NCBI RefSeq assembly: GCF_932274485.2 | Contig: NC_065884.2 | Coordinates: 23,235,622-23,299,621, forward strand | Length of the DNA: 64,000 nucleotides | DNA from: Patella vulgata | Lineage: Eukaryota; Mollusca; Gastropoda; Patellidae | Direction of reading: 5' to 3' | Shown here: piece by piece, positions 1-11,076 of the stretch | How positions within the stretch are numbered: the stretch's first letter is position 1 | Layout: the number at the start of each line of letters is the position of its first letter | Notes under the pieces: model-generated | Seen by the model: only the letters and a program-made list of their open reading frames with translations | Database searches by the model: none | Told to the model about the DNA's origin: nothing | Translations under genes and position numbers: made by a program

Positions 1-315
1 ATTTCAGTCAAATTGATCCACTATGAGCCGAGAAAGAAGCGGGTGAAATTTTTGCATAGTCTCGGTCATCATTACTAAAATCATTAATATAAACAGCACA
101 GTCTCGATTATCCACTTTTATTGATTTAATTACCAATAGCCGTTAGCGGCATATATGAATCTAATCCAGCCAACATCGAAGGCTAGCCTTGACATCGAGA
201 GTTTATTATGGTCTGGATAAGTTAATTAATGTCTAATTGATAATTTAGATAACATTTCAGACCTAAAGAAAGACTTGTAATAAGCAGATTTTGCTCTTGC
301 ATAATGCATGTTTAA
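1..315 (+). repeat. MITE1 copy, cut by window start
   Basis: This stretch closely matches 2271-2594 and ends in the same way, with CATAATGCATG followed by TTAA at 312-315. The left end lies outside the window. It is one of five copies of a non-autonomous DNA element bounded by TTAA (others at 2181, 27631, 32195 and 36676). Confidence 0.7.
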
Positions 316-348
316 GCACTGTATTACTATTAAAGGACAATATTGGTG

Positions 349-1054
349 CCAGTCACTATCACATATGTGATAGAGTTGGTTAAACACATTCCAAATATAA
401 TTTTAACACAGAGATCATTGCTACCATAGCTGAATAATACAGTTTCCTGAATCGGAAGTGACGAACGCCAAAGGAAAACACGAGTAATCCCTCTATATAA
501 CTGACTGATGTGACGAGTGATAACAGATAGCCTACACGGTCGAATTTCTGCTCACTAATAATTCCTCCCAAGACCAAAAGTTGCTATATGGGGCTGTAAG
601 AGGATGCCTGACAATTCAATAAAGTAATTGAATGTCATAAGATAAAAGAAAACGAGAAAAATTGAAATAGTCCGTACATTCCCTTGTTTATATCCATTCT
701 ATTGCCTACGGTACCTTATAAAAACATGGTAATGCACGGACTTTTTCTGTTTTTCTTTCGTGTTCTCTTATCTAGTGGCAGTCAATTCTTTTTATGAATT
801 GTCATATCCTCTCACAGTCTCACACAATAATTTTTGGTCTTCGAAGGAATTATTAGTGAGCAGAAATTTGGCCGTGTATCTGTTATCACTCGTCACATCA
901 GTCAGATATGACTCGTGTTTTCCTTTGGCGTTCGTCACTTCCGATTCAGGAAACCTCAACCTATATTACTCAGCTATCGTAGCAATGATCTCTGTGTTAA
1001 AATTATATTTGGAATGTGTTTAACCAGCTCTATCACATATGTGATAGTGACTGG
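349..1054. repeat. Foldback element with arms of about 330 bp
   Basis: The left arm (349 to about 690) is the reverse complement of the right arm (about 733-1054), with near 90% identity by eye and a spacer of about 40 bp. Both tips begin CCAGTCA and contain the perfect palindrome CTATCACATATGTGATAG. No target-site duplication is obvious. The open readings across the arms are products of the repeat and not genes. A short relative of one arm tip lies at about 55598-55650. Confidence 0.85.
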
Positions 1055-1062
1055 TCCAGATT

Positions 1063-2180
1063 TTGTCACAATAGTTTCGTTCCGCGTTCCGCATTCCGTT
1101 CCGCGTACCGGAAATCCAGATATCGGTTGAAAAAAAAAACAAGGTGCGTTTAATGATTTAGTGTTTGGTGAAAAGGACAGATTTGTCTGCTTCTTTCAAA
1201 ACTAAGAAATAATCTGATGACTTTAGCTTGTCTATTAAGCATATTTTCCAGTTGGTGACTTGTGTATTTATTTCGATTTAGTCAAATAATTGTCTAAGTT
1301 ACTTACTTCCTGTCGATTAATGGAGGCGGACATTTTTGATAAACTGAAAGTAGTAGATTTTTGGGCCGTAAGTCTTCTTAGAATTGACATAGTTCGTGTA
1401 GCCCTGTATTAGGGCCTACGCCAAAATCGAATTCACTATATATTGTCATTTCGGATAGAGAGCAGGGCCGATAATATTCGTTACTAAAGTAACTACTACA
1501 TGTAAGCTGCTAATGAGTAATACTAGTAGTCATATACGGTACCTAGTTTAGTTCAAAGTTGCGATAATTTATATTTATTCATAAAATAAAGAGGTTTTAG
1601 GATTATGTTTGAAACATGCTTTTGATCATGTTTGAGTCTGACATTGTCAATGACAGGAATATATTTGCCATGCCCTATGGTTTTTTTAACAAAATTTTTA
1701 AATTAATTTGGACTGATATAGTGATATGCTGGCTAAATAAGGAATACCACCTGACAACTCATCCCAAAGACAACTCATCCAAAGCACTCTGAGTATTTTC
1801 ATCACATATGAAGACAAAGTAGGCCTACTTTAATATGGTCACTAAAGAACTTACCTATGTGTTTGAAATCACCATTGGTTAAATATTCCAACCAATAAAG
1901 AAAAGTTGCCCCTTGAAATTTCAACACATCATTCATGGCCCTCATCACGTGTTGGGTTGAAACCAATGAAGCTGTTGTTGTTAAAAGAGTATCGCAGATT
2001 TTGACCATCACTTGTCACAGTGCCGTATTATCCTAAAAACTGACTATGCTAAAGACTAGGACCCCACCAAAAGCAAGGACCCATCTAACCATTTGTTTCT
2101 TTTAATCTTTAATCTCTCAAATTTTAAATTGAAATTAATTTTTAGGAATCCTTTAAGTTACGAGAGATTCAAAGAGTATG
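1063..2180. other. Non-coding stretch, nothing recognised
   Basis: AT-rich sequence with no coding run, RNA gene or repeat that I can identify. Confidence 0.5.
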
Positions 2181-2594
2181 TTAAAGATACATTATGGGAG
2201 ATTAGATAGAGAGCTGGCAGTTCTCACTTTAATTGTAAAAAACTAGATAATGTAAAGGGAATTTGCTGAAAATTTCAATCAAATTGATCCACTCTGAACT
2301 GAGAATTATTTAGCAATTGAATTTTAGGCCTAGCCTTGATCATCATTACTAAAGTCGGTACGATAAAAAACATACAAGTTGTCTCGATTATCGATTTTTT
2401 TATTTAATCATCGATGAGCGTTGAGCAGCAGATCAGATTCTAATTCAGTATATATCGCAGGCTAGCAATGACATTGAGAATTGATTATGGTCTGGAAAAG
2501 TTAATTAATGTCTAATTAATAATTTAGATAACATTTCAGGCCTAAAGAAAGACCTGCAATAGGAAGATTTAACTCTTGCATAATGTATGTTTAA
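2181..2594 (+). repeat. MITE1, full-length copy
   Basis: The element starts TTAA-AGATACATTATG and ends CATAATGTATGT-TTAA, so the tips form imperfect terminal inverted repeats of about 20 bp inside TTAA. It is about 414 bp long and has no coding capacity. The TTAA boundary is confirmed by an empty site for the 27631 copy. TTAA duplication is typical of the piggyBac superfamily; that assignment is an inference, because no transposase is present. Confidence 0.8.
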
Positions 2595-2752
2595 ACTATA
2601 TAAAAAGGAAATTACATGGTTTAATTTATGTGAAATTTTAACACACAGTTGTTAAGTTGGGGGATTTCATTTGAGTTTGGGCAACGAAAAATATCAACCG
2701 AGTGCTATATAGGAGATATATATTGAAACAATTGATCGCCAGTCTCAATGAA

Positions 2753-3124
2753 ATGAAATGAAATGGGGTTTAACGTCCTACTCTTCTGCACCTAACCTGG
2801 GCTAATTGAAGACGGGCATACGCCATACAGTGTGCTATGAGGGAAATTTTGCCCGGGCAGCTGTGCTACGGCCTACTCTTATATCGAATTCCAACTGCCA
2901 AGGGATCTTTTACGTGCACGCCAATGTGTACACGGGACCTCGGTTTTTCGTCCCATCCGAACGACTAGGCAACTGTCCTTGTCAGGCCCTCTGTTCTGCA
3001 TCACTGACAAGGGGAAACCACGCCGAAAAATCGAGATGAACTTTCTCGGCCAATGCAGGGATCGAACACCCGACCTCCAGGCTAGCGAGCCAGCGCCTTA
3101 CCCACTTAGCCACGTGATCCCCCC
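2753..3124 (-). repeat. SINE-2, full length, inverted
   Basis: Read on the - strand it starts with a tRNA-like head: box A near TGGCTAAGTGGGTAAGGCGC, and box B GTGTTCGATCCC. A body of about 280 bp follows, and it ends GGACGTTAAACCCCATTTC plus an ATTTC-type tail. It is flanked by a perfect 12-bp target duplication, AGTCTCAATGAA, at 2741-2752 and 3125-3136. This is the most complete copy of the family in the window. Confidence 0.88.
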
Positions 3125-3529
3125 AGTCTCAATGAATATACAGTATCACTGATAGCACAGATACTAGTAATGATACAAATAAAGTTGTATATAAAAGTAA
3201 TATTCTAATCAAAATGAAGCTTATCACATTATATGACCCCATGCTTGTGAATATTCCCTATGATATCACATCAACTTGGAAAGTAAAGTGTTTTTTACAA
3301 GATATTTGTTAAACTCATTGAGGATAGGTTGACAGATCTGTAAAATAAAATTGGCAAAAAATCTAATTTAAGCATCACTGATGTAACTGTAGCAAAGTCA
3401 TGTCAAATTGAACATTATTTTTTAACTGTTGTGATGGCTATTAATAAATCTCCTTAAAACCAACTGGAAACGGCAATGTAGATAGCCCATCCATACTACA
3501 GTGTAACATGGTCATTTAACAATATCATT

Positions 3530-3546
3530 CTGTCGGTATTTTTCAG
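3530..3546 (+). other. Likely 3' splice site in the THUMPD1 5' UTR
   Basis: A pyrimidine-rich tract ends TATTTTTCAG at 3546, 17 bases upstream of the THUMPD1 start codon. This suggests one intron in the 5' untranslated region. The matching upstream exon was not identified. Confidence 0.45.
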
Positions 3547-3563
3547 GGTGAAAGTTTAAGAAA

Positions 3564-4649
3564 ATGAGTTCTGAAGGCAAGAAACATGGGAAAAAGCGTC
3601 CAAAGTCATATTATAAGAAGTGTGCGAATGTTAAACGTAAAAGATTAAATATTTTAGAGGGTGGATTAAAGGGATTTATCATTACTTGTTGTGACAGAGA
3701 GAAGGAAGCTACAAGAGAAGCATATAGCATTCTCAATGACTATGCTGATAAGTTATATGGACCAGAAAATTTCAAAACTGATGCTCCAAATAATGGCGGT
3801 GAAGAAAAGGAGGACGAGGATGAGGATATTGAAAAGGCCATGACAAAAGAAGTTGGTGCAATTAAAGAAACGAAATCAACAGAAAGACGATTTCAAAGGC
3901 TTGAAAGCAAGACAAAGAATTGTATTTTTATCAAGACTACTCTAGAAAGCCCTACAGAACTCGCTGAGAAATTATTTCAAAATCTATATGATACTAAAAC
4001 TCAGAGGTCAAGGTATGTGATGAGACTTTTTCCCGTTGAAGGAACATGTAAAGCAGTTCTAGATGAAATAAAAAAACTGGGAGGAAATTTATTTCAAAAG
4101 TACTTTTCAACACCATATGGTGAAGGCATGTCATTCTCTATAATATTTAAGGCCAGAAATAATAATAATATTGGACGTGATAGTATCATACCAGAGTTAA
4201 GTCATCTTGTAACCGAATTAAATCCAGCACATACAGTTGAATATGATAATCCAGATTGCTTAATATTTGTTCAAGTTTTGTGTACAATTTGTTGCATTAG
4301 TATTTTAAAAAATTTCACAAAATTTAAGAAGTACAATCTCCAAGAGATTGCTAAAAATGAACAAAATTGCCCATCAAATGAAATGCAAGCCTCAGATTTA
4401 AAGGCAGAGACAGAAAATCTGTCCAAGGACCAAATGCAGACTGATAGTGTGGATGTACCTGACAATATCATTACTACTACAAATGATAATCAAACTACAA
4501 ACGATAATGAAATTACAAATGATAATGAAACTACAAATGATAAATTAAAGTGCAGTGACACATCTGAAAAGCAGACGAATATTACTGAAAATAAAGAAGA
4601 AGTAAAAGAAACATCAATGGAAAAAAGTGACGTTAATGCAATAGAATGA
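3564..4649 (+). CDS. THUMPD1: THUMP domain-containing protein 1 (tRNA acetylation adaptor)
   Basis: An intact 361-residue protein, close to the 353 residues of human THUMPD1. In the known family (yeast Tan1), the protein binds tRNA-Ser and tRNA-Leu and guides the acetyltransferase NAT10/Kre33 to make N4-acetylcytidine at position 12. Visible parts: a Lys/Arg-rich N terminus (1-30); a conserved block GLKGFIITC at 34-42 followed by AYSILNDYADKLYGPENF; an acidic linker (79-90); a THUMP domain at about 120-255 with MRLFPVEGTCKA and IIFKARNNN; and the conserved KYNLQEI at 256-262. The tail beyond 265 is polar and contains an imperfect TNDNxT repeat at about 306-327, which looks lineage-specific. 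The whole coding region is one exon. The reading frame stays clean, and a poly(A) signal follows. No close neighbour suggests co-regulation. The identity is secure by motif; the function is inferred from the family. Confidence 0.95.
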   Translation: MSSEGKKHGKKRPKSYYKKCANVKRKRLNILEGGLKGFIITCCDREKEATREAYSILNDYADKLYGPENFKTDAPNNGGEEKEDEDEDIEKAMTKEVGAIKETKSTERRFQRLESKTKNCIFIKTTLESPTELAEKLFQNLYDTKTQRSRYVMRLFPVEGTCKAVLDEIKKLGGNLFQKYFSTPYGEGMSFSIIFKARNNNNIGRDSIIPELSHLVTELNPAHTVEYDNPDCLIFVQVLCTICCISILKNFTKFKKYNLQEIAKNEQNCPSNEMQASDLKAETENLSKDQMQTDSVDVPDNIITTTNDNQTTNDNEITNDNETTNDKLKCSDTSEKQTNITENKEEVKETSMEKSDVNAIE

Positions 4650-4816
4650 AATATTTACCTAATTCTAATCTATGTTGCCCCTCATACATTGACATGTAGG
4701 CCTACATTGCATTGTTTAATCAATTGTACAAAGCATATGTTTTTAATTCAAATAATTTGTTCTTTTTCTATTTAAAGATGGGTTCCCAGAAAAGTATTTA
4801 TCGGATGGTTATTTCC

Positions 4817-4822
4817 AATAAA
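4817..4822 (+). other. Poly(A) signal AATAAA for THUMPD1
   Basis: A canonical AATAAA lies about 170 bases after the THUMPD1 stop codon, on the same strand, at a usual 3' UTR distance. Confidence 0.6.
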
Positions 4823-5719
4823 AGTATGGCAATTTTGGTATATATGGAAAGTAGAGATATCCAATCTTACTAGAAAAATACTGGATTCCCCGAAAAACAC
4901 TCATGGAGTGTATACAGGACAAAAATGTAAGGATTCCCCTAATCAACAGCCCGACGATTAAGAATTTCTGCACGCATGATGTCAAAGGTCACACGCGAAC
5001 ATTGATGTACAAGTTGATAAACGCTATGAAGAGTTAGACGTACAACACTTTCAGAGATAAAAAAGACGCGACGCGGGTAGTGAATAATCCGAGAATTTAA
5101 TTAGGATTCGATATTTGTAATAAATAGTAAGCGATTAAAGACAACATCGTCTTATGTATGCAATGAATTCTCCTCTGACATCCAAGACGTGACGTAAACA
5201 TGACCTGGTTTGATCGAATTTTAATAGCAGGGCATTCCTTCGCAATTACAATGTTTGAGAAGGATTTGAAGCATAATTATGACAAATTAATTAGTTTCAA
5301 TATGTTTTTAGTCCATATATACCATTAAATCACCCAGTTTGTACGCGGGAACCCATCTTTAACATGTCTGCAATGAATATGAGAGTATGGGGCACAGGAA
5401 GAGGGAAATAAATTATAACAAACTGCATGGTAAACAAAATGGGGGAGGTAGGGACTGTTTTTAAGAATACATGTATAATATTATAATCCAGGCAATTTAT
5501 GGATGAATCTTTGGCTATGTTACTAGTTAGGTTTCTCATGTATACATGTAATGTCATGAGATTGGTTGAAGGGCTAACATGTGCACATTAGATCATAAAG
5601 TCTGTCATTGAAAATAGTAGTTTTACAAGATAAAGTTCTTATTATTACCTGAACATATGTTACCTTTAACTGAAAATGCCCTCTTTGATCAGCTAAATAG
5701 GCTAATTTTGCCACTGGAT
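4823..5719. other. Intergenic, nothing recognised
   Basis: No coding run or known repeat was seen between THUMPD1 and the MITE2 copy. Confidence 0.45.
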
Positions 5720-6155
5720 ATAAAGGAGCTAAATCGTTAATATTCGGGACTAAGAGATTGACATAAATGGGTCGCAACGCATACAATAATGTAATGTGAA
5801 TGTATATAAACTGATTTACATTCAACCGTTTCTGTTTTTACTGTAATTTCTAATCAGTTATGTTCGGCGAAATACGCCAGAAGTCTCAATTGAATGGCAA
5901 TCTTTAGCATCTGGTTATTCCGGTCTACACCGATGATATTTATTGCGCATGCTCTCCAGATAAGAATATAGCGTCACCATTTGACATGACTTGTGGAATA
6001 TGTCTAGCTGCGTTCTTTGAGTCCCTTGTTCCAAATGGCGCTGAAACGCATTATGGTACACGATTCGTGTACCAGTGGTAAAATGTTTAATTTGTCTTGA
6101 ATATTGGATATCAGAAGCCCATCTTTTCCCTGTAAGATCACAAGACCAAAGTGCA
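5720..6155 (+). repeat. MITE2 copy, 3' part lost
   Basis: It starts at the same point as the copies at 31813 and 40058 (AAAGGAGCTAAATCG, with TTAA here read as ATAA). It stays alignable through GGTACACGATTCGTGTACCA at about 6055-6075, itself a palindromic stretch. After about 6155 similarity to the other copies is lost. Confidence 0.65.
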
Positions 6156-6329
6156 CCGTAAACATGAAGGACTGACACTTCCCTTGAAAACATGTTTAAG
6201 CCCTCATCCAAAATGTTATATAAATATATATAAAATCTTGGTATTTGCATTGTGTCTATTAACTACACTGTCCACTTTTGTGCATTTTGCTTTAAAAGTG
6301 TTCTTTTCTATCAGCACGGAGGATGTAGC

Positions 6330-6416
6330 GTAGAGTGGTCTATAACATGGTTTTGATCCCAAGGTTGTACATGACAAGGAGTAAGATTCGTCTGCCATGG
6401 ATTTTCTCAAGGTCAT
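6330..6416 (+). repeat. SINE-1 relic (part 1)
   Basis: Decayed SINE-1 sequence: the box B region and the following GTTGTACATGACAAGGAGTA. It stops where the SINE-2 copy at 6433 was inserted. Confidence 0.5.
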
Positions 6417-6432
6417 CTCAATGTTTAGGAGA

Positions 6433-6793
6433 AATGAAATGAAATGGGGTTTAATGTCCTACTGTTCTGCTCCTAAACTGGGCTAATGAAGACGGGCATA
6501 TGCCATACAGTGTACTATGAGGGAAATTTTGCCCGGGCAAAGGCCTACTCTTATATCGAATTCCAACTGCCAAGGGATCTTTTACGTGCACACCAATATG
6601 TACACGGGACCTCGGTTTTTCGTCCCATCCAAACGACTAGACAGCCACCTTGTCAGGCCCTCCGTCCTGCATCAATGACAAGGGGAAACCACGCCGTAAA
6701 ATCTGGATGAACTTTCTCAGCCAATGCAGGGCTCGAACACCCGACCTCCAGGCTAGCGAGTCAGCATCTTACCCACTTAGCCACATGATCCCC
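6433..6793 (-). repeat. SINE-2, full length, inverted
   Basis: A close copy of 2753-3124. Target duplication of 16 bp with one mismatch: CTCAATGTTTAGGAGA at 6417-6432 and CTCAATATTTAGGAGA at 6794-6809. The tRNA-like head is at the right end and the tail at the left. Confidence 0.87.
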
Positions 6794-6899
6794 CTCAATA
6801 TTTAGGAGAGCGATTTAGCTAATTTGCAGAGGTCTTTAATGATTCCTGTGAAGGAAAGTTGAGGTGCGTCAAGAGGAGCAGGAGCGTAAGCACACCTTA

Positions 6900-7015
6900 A
6901 ATGTTGTACATGACAAGTAGTAAGGTTTGTCTGCCATGAGTTTTCTTCATGTCATCCGAGCAAGTGAATTATAGATTTAAAACTGCACCTTGGATTAGTC
7001 CAGAAATGACATAGT
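6900..7015 (+). repeat. SINE-1 relic (part 2)
   Basis: It contains GTTGTACATGACAAGTAGTA and, about 95 bases later, TAGTCCAGAAATGACATAGT, matching the middle and 3' part of SINE-1. It overlaps in content with the relic at 6330, so it is a second partial copy. Confidence 0.45.
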
Positions 7016-7329
7016 TTGTATTGTGCTGATTTTTATCTTCATTTCTGTAATTAACATTTTGGGTTTTTTTGGACACACACTACATCATTTTACATAAAGC
7101 ACCATGGAAAAGAGCATATTAATAAAACTCTACACAAAATTTTTTCTTTATTATACAAAAGCTACATATATCAAAAATCCACAAAAAGAGCTTAAAATTT
7201 CAAATAAATATATTTGAAAAACACCATATTCTTATATAAAGACTTGTGTAATAAATTGTCATAAAAGTTTAAAATATTTAGGTTTTGTAAATATATAGAA
7301 TTAGTTAAATAAATCATATATTTATGATA

Positions 7330-8070
7330 TGAATACATTTGCTTTTATCATGCATGGTATGAACACATGTGCATTATTTTGATTCTATAAAACATGGATG
7401 GTACAAAACAAAGGTGTTTATTTCAAGCATGGAATATGAACACGTTTGTTTTTATCTCAAGCATGCAGGGGCTGATCCAGAGAATGGTGACCCCCGACTC
7501 CCTCCCCTGCTCAGCAACAAAAAGAATTGTAAAACAGCACTTTTATAAGAAAAGTGTCACAGTCGTGTGCTTTATCTTTTATCACCAGATGGTGGGATGG
7601 GATGGTAATTCAAAGCGGGAGATAATGATATAGACATATGTGATATCACAATTAATGCTTTGCATCAATGAAATTGAATCACAATACGAGCCTTTTAATT
7701 CAAAATTAAAATTGATGTCAAATGGGGTGTTGGATTTCTCTCTTTAAACATCTCAGTGTGTAGGCCTATGTATGCCTACGTAATTTGGGGACCACGATGC
7801 CATACATTATCAGCTGTCAAATTTCCTTAATAGGAAATCCCCTCCTGCAAAAATTCCTGGATCGGCCCCTGGCATTGTATGAAATGAAACAATTGTTTTT
7901 ATCAAGCTTAGTACAAACACATTTGTTTTTATCAAGCTTAGTACAAACACATTTGTTTTTATCAAACTTAGTACAAACACATTTGTTTTTATCAAGCATG
8001 GTGTACAAACACATTTGTTTTAAACAAACATGGTATGAAAATATTTGTTTTTAACAAGCCTGGTATGAAC
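7330..8070. repeat. Tandem array, unit about 30 bp, split by an inserted element
   Basis: Units resemble AACACATTTGTTTTTATCAA with AGCATGGTATG variants. The best copies run 7890-8030, and degraded units lie to the left from about 7335. The array is interrupted at 7466-7871 by a MITE. Open readings over the array, in several frames, are repeat artefacts. Confidence 0.75.
7466..7871. repeat. Short element with CAGGGGC-type inverted ends
   Basis: The left end CAGGGGCTGATCCAG and the reverse complement of the right end CAGGGGCCGATCCAG form inverted tips. The element is 406 bp and sits inside the 30-bp array. CAGGGGC ends are common in hAT-type elements. I could not define an 8-bp target duplication, partly because the flanks are repetitive. 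Confidence 0.55.
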
Positions 8071-9394
8071 ACCAATAGACAGATACTGCAAAATAAGAAA
8101 CCAATGCACATCTCTTCAGTGACAAAACAAAATAAAGAACACAGTTCAGTAGTTAGTCCATAAATCTGTTATATGGTTAAACTTTATACCTACTCAAAAC
8201 AATAAAATAAACAACAGTGATTTATTAGTAGTAAGCTAATCAATGTTGATGGTCACACAACAATGATGCCACACGGCCATCATTTTTATAAAACTGCAGG
8301 TCAATTTGAATTATTATGTAGACCAGGAAATAGTAACTTTAGTTGTAGACAAAATATCAATCAGATAGACCTGCAATAAAAATATAAAATAAAAACCTTG
8401 AAATGGGCAAAAAAATAACAGGCACTGCAGGACATTGACAGATGGCTACTTTCCATGCTTGATTTTATGATACAATGATTTCTTGGTTGACAGTAATCCT
8501 ATTATAAACTTATAGGGTCATCAAGGTTACACCATATTATAGAGATGTTAGCAATTTTATGTTGAAACAAAAATTCGACCTAGATGGGTACCAGAAAGAT
8601 ATGATCCCTGTCATGTCTAATTCCTGAACTAGCACTATGTAAATTATAAGGTACAATAGTGGCCCCTGTTAAAGACCGGGTAATGGATTCCTCTTCTTGA
8701 TACAAACACATAAGATCTGATTGTGTCTTAAGATAGTGGGTTCAATTTGAATGAAAAAATATCTATGGTTAGTAGTGGAATCTATAAGTATCTTGTTGGT
8801 TTATTGTATATTCACATTAAATGGTGGCGTATATAATATGTAGATACAGGACAAATATAACACTCAATACATTACTAGAGCAATTTATGCAATTCATAAA
8901 GTCATTGAATAAAATATATGAAGCAACTGAAATAATCAATTCTCATCTGTTATATAATAGGGTAACACCTGAATTGAAGAACTTAAAAGATATGTTAGCG
9001 ATCGTTTAACCCAAGTCTGGTGAACAAGCAACCAACTAATCCAATCCAGATACTGAATGAAACTGTAATTACTATGTTGAATATGGTAGGATTACATGAT
9101 ATGTTATCAAATTTGACAAAAGATCAATAAAGGTGTGCTAATTAATGCCATTGACTATCATTAACAAAACAATAACAGATATAAAACCATATTGTTATAT
9201 TAAATTTCTCTCGTGATTCACCTAGTGGGCATGTACCAGTTAAAATGTACCTGTAATTAACTATACATCTTATTAAACAAACCTACATAAACAAGCCAAC
9301 AGTGAGGCTGATGTCCCCCGCCGAAATCCCCAAATAAATAGATGACACATATTAATTAATCGCACATTTATTTTTTTCAAAGTATTGAGCAATC
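8071..9394. other. Intergenic, nothing recognised
   Basis: AT-rich, with no supported coding region. The reading frame at 8821-9009 shows no family signature. Confidence 0.45.
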
Positions 9395-9690
9395 AAACTG
9401 ATTATCAACTATACACTAAGTTTCATCACTCTCCATCAGATAGAATCAACGTTATCTTGTCCCAGAGCATCAGCCAATGAAATTGCTTAGCTTTAGCGGG
9501 AAATGTTAATCATTGAACTCAATCAAAACATTCACCTAATGAACATCTACATCAAGTTTAAACATTCTACCTCAATTAAAAGCAGAGTTATTGTGTTCCA
9601 AAAAATCGACCAATCCAATTGGTTATAGCTCTGCTTACCCTCAGCAGAAAATGTTTATTATTGAACTTAGTCAAGGTATTGATGTGATAA
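9395..9690. repeat. Two-copy tandem duplication, about 150-190 bp
   Basis: The segments around 9395-9540 and 9545-9690 share matching runs, such as CAGCCAATGAAATTGCTTAG against a CAATCCAATTGG-type stretch, and then GAAAATGTTTATTATTGAAC-like sequence. The copies are well diverged. Confidence 0.5.
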
Positions 9691-10063
9691 AACTTATAAA
9701 CCATTTCAAAATCAAATTTTTAAACATAACAGAATTCTTATCTATCAGTATGTATACAAAAAATACACATAACAATTATTACTTGAAACCAGGAAAACAA
9801 ATATGGTGGATATTAGCCGAGTTTTGTAAAATAATAATTATTATATTTCATTTTTAAAAACAATCTAACAGAAATACAATCTGAACCATGATGAACATTT
9901 TATAGATTACATACATCTATGTACAAACAAAGATGACAAAAAATACACAGATTGTCCTTTCTTGTTAAAAAAAAAATATGTCATTTAAAATATCAAATAT
10001 ACAGCGGCCATACTAAAGCTTTAATTTATTGAAATCTATTTGTAACTTAAAACTTGAATGGAA

Positions 10064-10165
10064 GCTAACCATAATAACAAATCGTGACTAAGTCTTAGCC
10101 AACCATAATAACAAATTGTGACTAGGTCTAAGCCAACCATAATAACAAATCGAACTAAGTCTGGT
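10064..10165. repeat. Tandem repeat, 34 bp x 3
   Basis: Three near-identical units containing CCAACCATAATAACAAAT then TGACTA(A/G)GTCT. Nothing suggests function. Confidence 0.8.
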
Positions 10166-11076
10166 TATGATTTTAAGTTAACAATCAATTTTAAGAGATT
10201 TAAGCTTTCAAAAAAAAAAGACCCAGACCTATTCAGATTCTATAATTAAATATCTAAATCAGGGTTGACATCCTTTAAAATAATTTCTTAAAAGCAAAAC
10301 TTTATAAAAGATAGGTTGCCAGGTAACATAAAGCCTGCAGAAGCTAATTAGGAGTCTGGAGCAGTTCATTGGGTTGTTGTATTGTGATTCTTTTATAGGC
10401 AGTAAAAAATCTGTAAATAGGCGAACAGCCTTCCCAGATTTCTCATAGCTACTAGTTTTGTTCTTATTCGAACTCTTCAGGCTTAAATGAGGATGTGCGG
10501 TGGCCCTCTATATATAGTGTCGGTGGGCACCGGAGCACATGTGATGTCACAGATGGACCGGTGTCGATCTTTGGCACCGGAGTCGATTATTCCGAAAAGT
10601 GTGCAAAGATATTCGGCTAAGAATTTGCCGTCATGATTATGCTTATTTGCATTGACTCCAGGCCCCTAACTCTTTTGATCTCTAAGTTTAAAGGCAACCA
10701 AAGCATTTACAGGACACTATAAATTGATTATGGGCAAAAAAATCCATTAAAATTAATTATTGGTGTAATCAGATGGTAATTGTCATGGCTGGAGCATCTC
10801 ATAAGATTTTTCACAGTAATCATTGATCAAGAGTAATACATCTTAAAATAATTACTGGACAGAAGTGATGACAATTCCCAGAGAAAATGTGGGCAGATAA
10901 CATAAGGAATACATAATGAAAACATAATGTGAATAATAGCAATTTATATTGTATTAAATCTGCATATGATGCATTCTGTGAGACATCTCAATCACACCAG
11001 CTCCATTTTTAAACACATCAAAGTGATTTGTTTGCAACTCTTGATTTCAAGAAGCTTATTGATTATTTCACATTCT

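Noticed and set aside
760-1023. Two similar reading frames around 380-577 (-) and 760-1023 (+)
   Set aside because: They are the two arms of the foldback element read in mirrored frames.
2806-3039. Open reading on + strand with a protein-like sequence, also found near 6486 and 56578 (-)
   Set aside because: It is the translation of SINE-2, repeated wherever that SINE occurs, and not a gene family.
3040-3124. tRNA gene candidate (box A and box B present)
   Set aside because: It is the head of SINE-2, with target duplication and tail, and not a free tRNA gene.
7785-8054. Repetitive LFLSSLVQTH-type peptide, and LIKTNVFVLS on the other strand
   Set aside because: Both are translations of the 30-bp tandem array.
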